A DNA stretch of 64,000 nucleotides. Origin: Luteimonas salinisoli. GTDB taxonomy: Bacteria; Pseudomonadota; Gammaproteobacteria; Xanthomonadales; Xanthomonadaceae. The position numbers and the translations under genes were made by a program. The notes below the pieces were generated by a model, which saw only the letters and a list, made by a program, of their open reading frames with translations, made no database searches and was not told the origin of the DNA. Where the stretch lies: the NCBI RefSeq assembly GCF_013425525.1, contig NZ_JACCKA010000072.1:1-64000 (forward strand). The letters run 5' to 3'. Below, in pieces: positions 60,233-64,000 of the stretch. Each line of letters begins with the position of its first letter. The first letter of the stretch is position 1.

Positions 60233-61006
60233 ATGGACTTCGCCCTGCTACCCGCCCTGCTGGCGCTGGCACTGCTGGACAGCCTCAACCCGTCCGCGCT
60301 GGTGGTCGCACTGTGGCTGCTGTCGCGGCCGCAGGCGGCGCCGCGGCTGCTCGCCTACGTGACCGGCATCCTGGCGGCCTACCTCGGGCTCGGCATCGCG
60401 ATGATGCTCGGCTTCGGCGCCCTGCGCGACGCGATCGGCGACGCCCTCGACCATCCGGTCGCGCTGCTGGTGCAGGGACTGCTCGGCGCGGCGCTGCTGG
60501 CCTACGGCATCTTCGCGCCGAAATCGGCGCACCAGGCGCGGGAGCCGCATGCGCCCGCGGGAGGGCGCCTGGCCGGCTACGTGGCACTGGGGATGACCGT
60601 GACCGCGGTCGAGCTGGTCACCGCACTGCCCTATTTCGCCGCGGTGGCGCTGATGCTGGCCGCCGATCTCGCCCCGCTGCAGTGGCTGCCGCTGCTGCTC
60701 GCCTACAACGCCATCTTCGTCGCGCCGCCGCTGCTGCTGCTGGCGCTGCACGCGCTGCTCGGCAGCCGCACCGACGAGCGCTTCGCCCGCTGGCGCCAGC
60801 GCCTGCAACGGGGCGCGCGCGAGGCGGCGCTGTGGATCTTCGCCATCGTCGGCGTCGCCCTGCTGGGCGATGCCGTCTCCCGCCACCTCCAACTCGGCTC
60901 CGGAACGCGGGCCGAAGACCCTTCACGACAGCGCGCAGCGCTGGTCATCCATGGAGGTTCGCCCGCGCAAGGCGAGGTGGCGGGGTCTCCGTCTTCGCGG
61001 GCATGA
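60233..61006 (+). CDS. GAP-family (Sap/GAP) membrane protein
   Basis: A 257-residue protein with six helices (LLPALLALALLDSLNPSALVVALWLL; YVTGILAAYLGLGIAMMLGFGAL; GYVALGMTVTAVELVTALPYFAAVALML) resembling the GAP family (Sap, named after a mycobacterial sulfolipid-export protein). The DSLNPSAL segment in helix 1 is typical. The last 35 or so residues (SRQRAALVIHGGSPAQGEVAGSPSSRA in part) are unlike the family and are encoded by a REP-like element, so the original stop was probably earlier. Substrate unknown. Confidence 0.75.
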   Translation: MDFALLPALLALALLDSLNPSALVVALWLLSRPQAAPRLLAYVTGILAAYLGLGIAMMLGFGALRDAIGDALDHPVALLVQGLLGAALLAYGIFAPKSAHQAREPHAPAGGRLAGYVALGMTVTAVELVTALPYFAAVALMLAADLAPLQWLPLLLAYNAIFVAPPLLLLALHALLGSRTDERFARWRQRLQRGAREAALWIFAIVGVALLGDAVSRHLQLGSGTRAEDPSRQRAALVIHGGSPAQGEVAGSPSSRA

Positions 61007-61009
61007 CGG
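60943..61009. repeat. REP-like element forming the 3' ends of two convergent genes
   Basis: On the minus strand, CGTCATGCCCGCGAAGACGG (61008 back to 60989) is the conserved half of the CGTCATTCCCGCGAAGGCGGG family of extragenic palindromes; the other half is degraded, ending ATGGATGAC near 60943. It supplies coding sequence to the ends of the GAP gene (plus) and the DUF1579-like remnant (minus). Confidence 0.45.
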
Positions 61010-61055
61010 CAGAAAACCCGCGGGACACCGCGCCAGGGCCTGTCCGGCACCCCGG

Positions 61056-61440
61056 AGCGGGTATCGAGCGCGATCCAGTTCACCTCCCACGTCCTGCCGC
61101 CGTCGACGGAGAACGCCTGTTCGAAGCGGGCCGAGTCCGGCGTGACTTCGGAGATCACGAACCGCACCAGGACCGCCCTCCCATCGACCGTCTCCTGGCC
61201 GTAGAACTCGTCGATCCCGTCGCTGAACGCACCGACGACCGGCCGGGTCATGATCCCGTCGGCTAGGTTGCCGTCGTGCATGCTCCATTGCCGTGCCGCC
61301 GGGTGGTACAGCCGCAGCGCCACGCCTTCCAGGCGCCCGGCGGGCCCTTCCACCTCCAGTTCCACCGGCTGGAACCCCAGCGCCAGCGCGCATGCCAGCG
61401 CGGTGCCCGGGCGCACGGTCGAACCGGTCCTGCCGCTCAC
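61056..61440 (-). pseudogene. DUF1579-like remnant, stop lost
   Basis: A protein piece with the conserved core of a DUF1579-like family, LRLYHPAARQWSMHDGN, MTRPVVGAFSDGIDEFYGQE and FEQAFSVDGGRTWEVNWIALDTR. It begins at a GTG overlapping the stop of the fragment upstream (GTGA), but its N-terminal 30 residues (PGTALACALALGFQPVELEVEG) do not look like the family. At the 3' end the reading frame does not stop where the family does and runs into the REP-like element and the opposite gene. I read it as a truncated or decayed gene. Confidence 0.55.
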
Positions 61441-61652
61441 GACTCCGGCCACGCGATCAGGCCCTCGGCACCCTCCACCACGACGACTTCGTGCTTTTCG
61501 AGCATCGGCACGAGCACGGGCTCCAGCTCCCGCTTCCACGCTTCGCCTTCGTAGAACGAGGACTTCAATCGTTCGCGCGCGGCGGCATCGGCGAACCCGC
61601 GCATGAAAAAGAACGCGTCGGGGTGCGGTCCTCCCTCGGGGAGAACGGCCAT
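61437..61652 (-). pseudogene. NIPSNAP-family C-terminal fragment
   Basis: Seventy-one residues matching only the C-terminal part of a NIPSNAP-type ferredoxin-fold protein (FFFMRGFADAAARERLKSSFYEGE, EVVVVEGAEGLIA). Typical members are 100-110 residues or longer, with an N-terminal strand that is missing here; the bases upstream of the ATG have a stop and no matching frame. It overlaps the DUF1579-like remnant as GTGA. Probably a 5'-truncated gene left from an ancestral pair. Confidence 0.6.
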
Positions 61653-61723
61653 CTAGACTGCAGCTGCGATCAAAGGCGCGGCGAGGAAGATCTGGCGCCG
61701 CTGCGCGCCGTCGGCATCCGGCC

Positions 61724-62152
61724 CTAGAACGTCACCTTCACCGAGGCGGCGCTGCGCTCGGCCTCGCCGTGATACACCGCCTCGATGTTGTTGCCGTCCG
61801 GATCGAGCACGAACGCGGCGTAGTAGCCCGGATGGTAAGGGCGCTCGCCCGGGGCGCCGTTGTCGGAACCGCCGTTGGCGAGCGCGGCCCGGTGGAAGGC
61901 CTCCACCATTGCCCGATCGCGCGCCTGGAAGGCCAGATGATGGCGACCGGTGAGCTCGCCCCGCGCGGCCTCGCTGTCGGCCGTGGACACGAACAGCTCG
62001 TCGGCCCAGAAGTAGCCCTGGCCGGTGCCGCCCATCGGCACGTCCAGCGCCTCCAGCACCGCTGTGTAGAACGCCTGGCTGGCGGGCAGGTCGCGCACGA
62101 TCAGCTGCAGGTGGTCGATCAGACGGCCGCGGTGGATTTCCTGGGTTTCCAT
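61724..62152 (-). CDS. VOC-family (glyoxalase/bleomycin-resistance-like) protein
   Basis: A 142-residue vicinal-oxygen-chelate protein with two beta-alpha-beta units: IDHLQLIVRDLPASQAFYTAVL and HHLAFQARDRAMVEAFHRAAL. Metal-ligand positions are plausible (His in DHLQL; His in RHHLAF; Glu in NNIEAVYHGE). The C-terminal YYAAFVLDPDGNNIEAVYHG is the classic VOC closing motif. Substrate unknown. A stand-alone gene with glsA upstream on the same strand. Confidence 0.85.
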   Translation of the reverse strand: METQEIHRGRLIDHLQLIVRDLPASQAFYTAVLEALDVPMGGTGQGYFWADELFVSTADSEAARGELTGRHHLAFQARDRAMVEAFHRAALANGGSDNGAPGERPYHPGYYAAFVLDPDGNNIEAVYHGEAERSAASVKVTF

Positions 62153-62310
62153 GGCTGCTCCCGGTGGTGATCGGAGGCGCCTAGCCTGCCAGAAGCCGGC
62201 CGGCATAGGCAGCGCCGCCCGACGGATCCGGCGGACCATCTGCGCCGGCCGGCGCCGGGCATGCCCCGGGACCCGCGTGCGCGGCAGCGCCTGCCCGCGC
62301 CCGCCGCGCA

Positions 62311-63264
62311 TCAGAACACCGACAACCCGGTCATTCGGGTGAAGCGATGCAGCGCGTAGCCGCCTAGCAGCGAGTTCCCCTTCTCGTCGAGCGCGGGCGA
62401 CCACACGCACAGACTCATCACGCTGGGTACCACCGCGAGGATGCCGCCGCCCACCCCGCTCTTGGCCGGCAATCCGACGTGGAAGGCGAAATCCCCGGCG
62501 GCATCGTAGGTGCCGCAGGTCAGCATGATGGCGTTGATGCGCGTCGCCTGCTCCTCGCTGGTCACCCGCTTGCCGGAAGCCTGGCAGCGTCCGTCCGCCG
62601 CCAGGAACTGCGCGCTGCGCGCCAGGTCGACGCAGTTCATGCGCAGCGCGCATTGCAGATAGTAGAAATCGAGCACCGCGTCGACGTCGTTCTCGATATT
62701 GTCGAAGCTGCGGATGAAGTTCGCCAGCGCCACGTTGCGATATCCGCTGCGCCGCTCGGACTCCCAGATCTCATCGTCGCGGCCGACCTCGGGGTTGCCC
62801 GAGCGCCCGCGCATGAAATGCAGCAGCGCGCCCTCGGGCTGGTCGTAGTGGGACAGGATGACGTCGGCCACCACCATCGCGCCGGCGTTGATGAACGGAT
62901 TGCGCGGGATGCCCTTCTCGTGCTCGAGCTGGATCAGCGAGTTGAACGGGTCGCCCGACGGCTCGCGGCCCAGGCGCTTCCACAGGTCGTCGCCTACCGC
63001 CTCCAGGCCCAGGGTCAGGGTATGCACCTTGGAGATGCTCTGGATCGAGAATGGTTCCCGGGCATCGCCCACCGCGTGCACCTCCCCATCCAGGGTGACC
63101 AGCGCCATGCCGAAGCGTTCCTTGGGCACGCAGGCCAGCGCCGGGATGTAGTCCGCCACCTCGCCCTCGCCGAAGCGCTGGCGCACCTCCTCGTCGATGG
63201 TGCCCAGGATGTCGGGCAGGTCGTGGCGGCTGAGGTCGTGGGGGTTCTGCGGTGGCTTGCGCAT
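62311..63264 (-). CDS. glsA: glutaminase A
   Basis: A 317-residue serine-dependent beta-lactamase-like glutaminase. Catalytic Ser and Lys are in IQSISKV (S76-x-x-K79). NPFINAGAMV, and FIRSFDNIENDVDAVLDFYYLQCALRMNC, with the conserved Tyr, are typical of GlsA, as is AKSGVGGGILAVVP near the end. The length matches GlsA (about 310). The enzyme converts L-glutamine to glutamate and ammonia. ATG start with a normal frame; no adjacent partner. Confidence 0.93.
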   Translation of the reverse strand: MRKPPQNPHDLSRHDLPDILGTIDEEVRQRFGEGEVADYIPALACVPKERFGMALVTLDGEVHAVGDAREPFSIQSISKVHTLTLGLEAVGDDLWKRLGREPSGDPFNSLIQLEHEKGIPRNPFINAGAMVVADVILSHYDQPEGALLHFMRGRSGNPEVGRDDEIWESERRSGYRNVALANFIRSFDNIENDVDAVLDFYYLQCALRMNCVDLARSAQFLAADGRCQASGKRVTSEEQATRINAIMLTCGTYDAAGDFAFHVGLPAKSGVGGGILAVVPSVMSLCVWSPALDEKGNSLLGGYALHRFTRMTGLSVF

Positions 63265-63464
63265 GGCTGGCCCGATCGACGGCGTGGCGGCCAGTGTGCA
63301 CGCCGCGGCGTCAACCCCAGGTCAGGCCGCAGCAACCGCGGCCGGCAGCTCTCGATGCGAGCGCCTGGCGATGCCAACGCCGTTCCCGACCGCGATGGCT
63401 CCGCAATCCGCGGCGGCGCATGCGACTTGCGCCGTTCGAACCGCGAGCGGACGGCAGCCGGCGC

Positions 63465-64000
63465 CTACCCGGCGGCCTGCCGATGGCCTTGCCAGGCCCG
63501 CAGCAACTCGGTCTCGCGCTCGCGGCTCATGCCGGCACGCTGTTCGGCCTGGCGTTCGGCCGGCAGGCCGCCGAGCCACGCGAGCAGGTCGGCCACGGTG
63601 GTCGCCAACGGACGGAAGGAGAGGCCGGCGGCGATCGCCCGCGTGTTGTCGACCTGGCCGTAGCCGCCGTATTCGTGCGCGGCCGGGAACCAGACCGGCA
63701 ACTCGCCGCCGAAACCGACCTCGCGTGCTGCGAGGAATTCGGCCGGCACATGGGTGAAGCGTACCGGGCCGCCGGTCACCGCGTGGATGCCGTGCACCAT
63801 CGCGTCGGTGGACATGCGGTAGTCGGGGCCGACCGCGTTGAAGGTGCCGGTGGTGCCGTTCTCGGCCAGTCGGATCATCCATTCGGCCAGGTCGCGTCCG
63901 TCGATGATCTGCACCGGGTCGCTGCCGTCGCCTGGCACCAGTACCTCGCCGCCGGCGGCGATGCGCCGCGGCCAGTAGCTGAAACGGTCGGTCTCGTCGC
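63465..64000 (-). CDS. NAD-dependent epimerase/dehydratase family protein, 5' part outside window
   Basis: The C-terminal part (about 178 residues inside the window) of an epimerase-like SDR; the open frame reaches the window edge with no start, so the gene is cut by the end of the sequence. Recognisable segments are QIIDGRDLAEWMIRLAE, GTFNAVGPDYRM and GELPVWFPAAHEYGGYGQVDNTRA, resembling the ligand-binding C-terminal domain of NAD-dependent epimerases. The N-terminal dinucleotide motif lies outside. Substrate unknown. Confidence 0.8.
   Translation of the reverse strand, partial: DETDRFSYWPRRIAAGGEVLVPGDGSDPVQIIDGRDLAEWMIRLAENGTTGTFNAVGPDYRMSTDAMVHGIHAVTGGPVRFTHVPAEFLAAREVGFGGELPVWFPAAHEYGGYGQVDNTRAIAAGLSFRPLATTVADLLAWLGGLPAERQAEQRAGMSRERETELLRAWQGHRQAAG

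Noticed and set aside
1..64000. CRISPR arrays, rRNA, tRNA, intact insertion sequences, prophage or toxin-antitoxin modules
   Set aside because: Looked for repeated spacers, tRNA arms, transposase motifs and paired short genes; none found by eye.

Overview
The window is very GC-rich chromosomal DNA from a gammaproteobacterium, most likely of the Xanthomonadaceae/Lysobacteraceae (Lysobacter- or Luteimonas-like). This is inferred from protein resemblance: a UbiM-type ubiquinone hydroxylase, a DksA/TraR YbiI-like protein, a YcgR-like brake protein and several small proteins of a kind I associate with this family. Coding density is high, genes sit in short operons on both strands, and I see no rRNA, tRNA, CRISPR array, integrase, transposase or intact prophage gene. 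Many genes start with GTG or TTG.

Layout. 1-2.5 kb: the end of a small Cys-containing protein, a spermidine-synthase-fold protein and a transglutaminase-like TPR protein. 2.6-5.7 kb: a tightly overlapping three-gene operon (N-formylglutamate-amidohydrolase fold, QEGLA/DUF1704 metallopeptidase, glutathione-synthase-like ATP-grasp ligase). 5.7-11 kb: a GGDEF-EAL protein with a degenerate GGDEF domain, then an ECF sigma / anti-sigma / DUF4097 operon. 11-18 kb: an unusual epimerase-SPW-VKOR membrane fusion, a GST, a MscS channel, an Asp/Glu-racemase-family protein, a creatininase-family amidohydrolase and a DksA-type zinc finger. 18-24 kb: a methyltransferase/YkgJ pair, a DUF2388-DUF4105 pair, a divergent Lrp regulator and EamA exporter, and a hydrolase. 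24-33 kb: a soluble chemoreceptor, a diguanylate cyclase, a LysR-GST divergent pair, a CheX-like/CheY pair and small proteins. 34-44 kb: an acidic lipoprotein with a strong terminator, a P-type ATPase with unusual membrane motifs, a beta-propeller diguanylate cyclase, a GAF histidine kinase and a KefB-type antiporter. 44-64 kb: lipoproteins, UbiM, a lipase, an amidohydrolase, DUF418, a polysaccharide deacetylase, a PilZ protein, a DUF885 peptidase, a patatin, a TerB-like protein, a MASE2 diguanylate cyclase, a GAP-family protein, broken NIPSNAP/DUF1579-like genes, a VOC protein, glutaminase and a truncated epimerase.

How it fits together. The strongest theme is cyclic-di-GMP and motility/chemotaxis control: three diguanylate cyclases that all keep an RxxD inhibitory site, one probable phosphodiesterase, one YcgR-like PilZ protein, one protein with four exact 29-residue MshEN-like repeats fused to a CheX-type phosphatase domain beside a CheY, and a cytosolic chemoreceptor. 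Otherwise the region is housekeeping, stress and envelope functions.

The best candidates for poorly described biology are the 2.6-5.7 kb ligase/peptidase/amidohydrolase operon, the epimerase-SPW-VKOR fusion (which appears to start at a CTG codon), and the MshEN-CheX-CheY pair.
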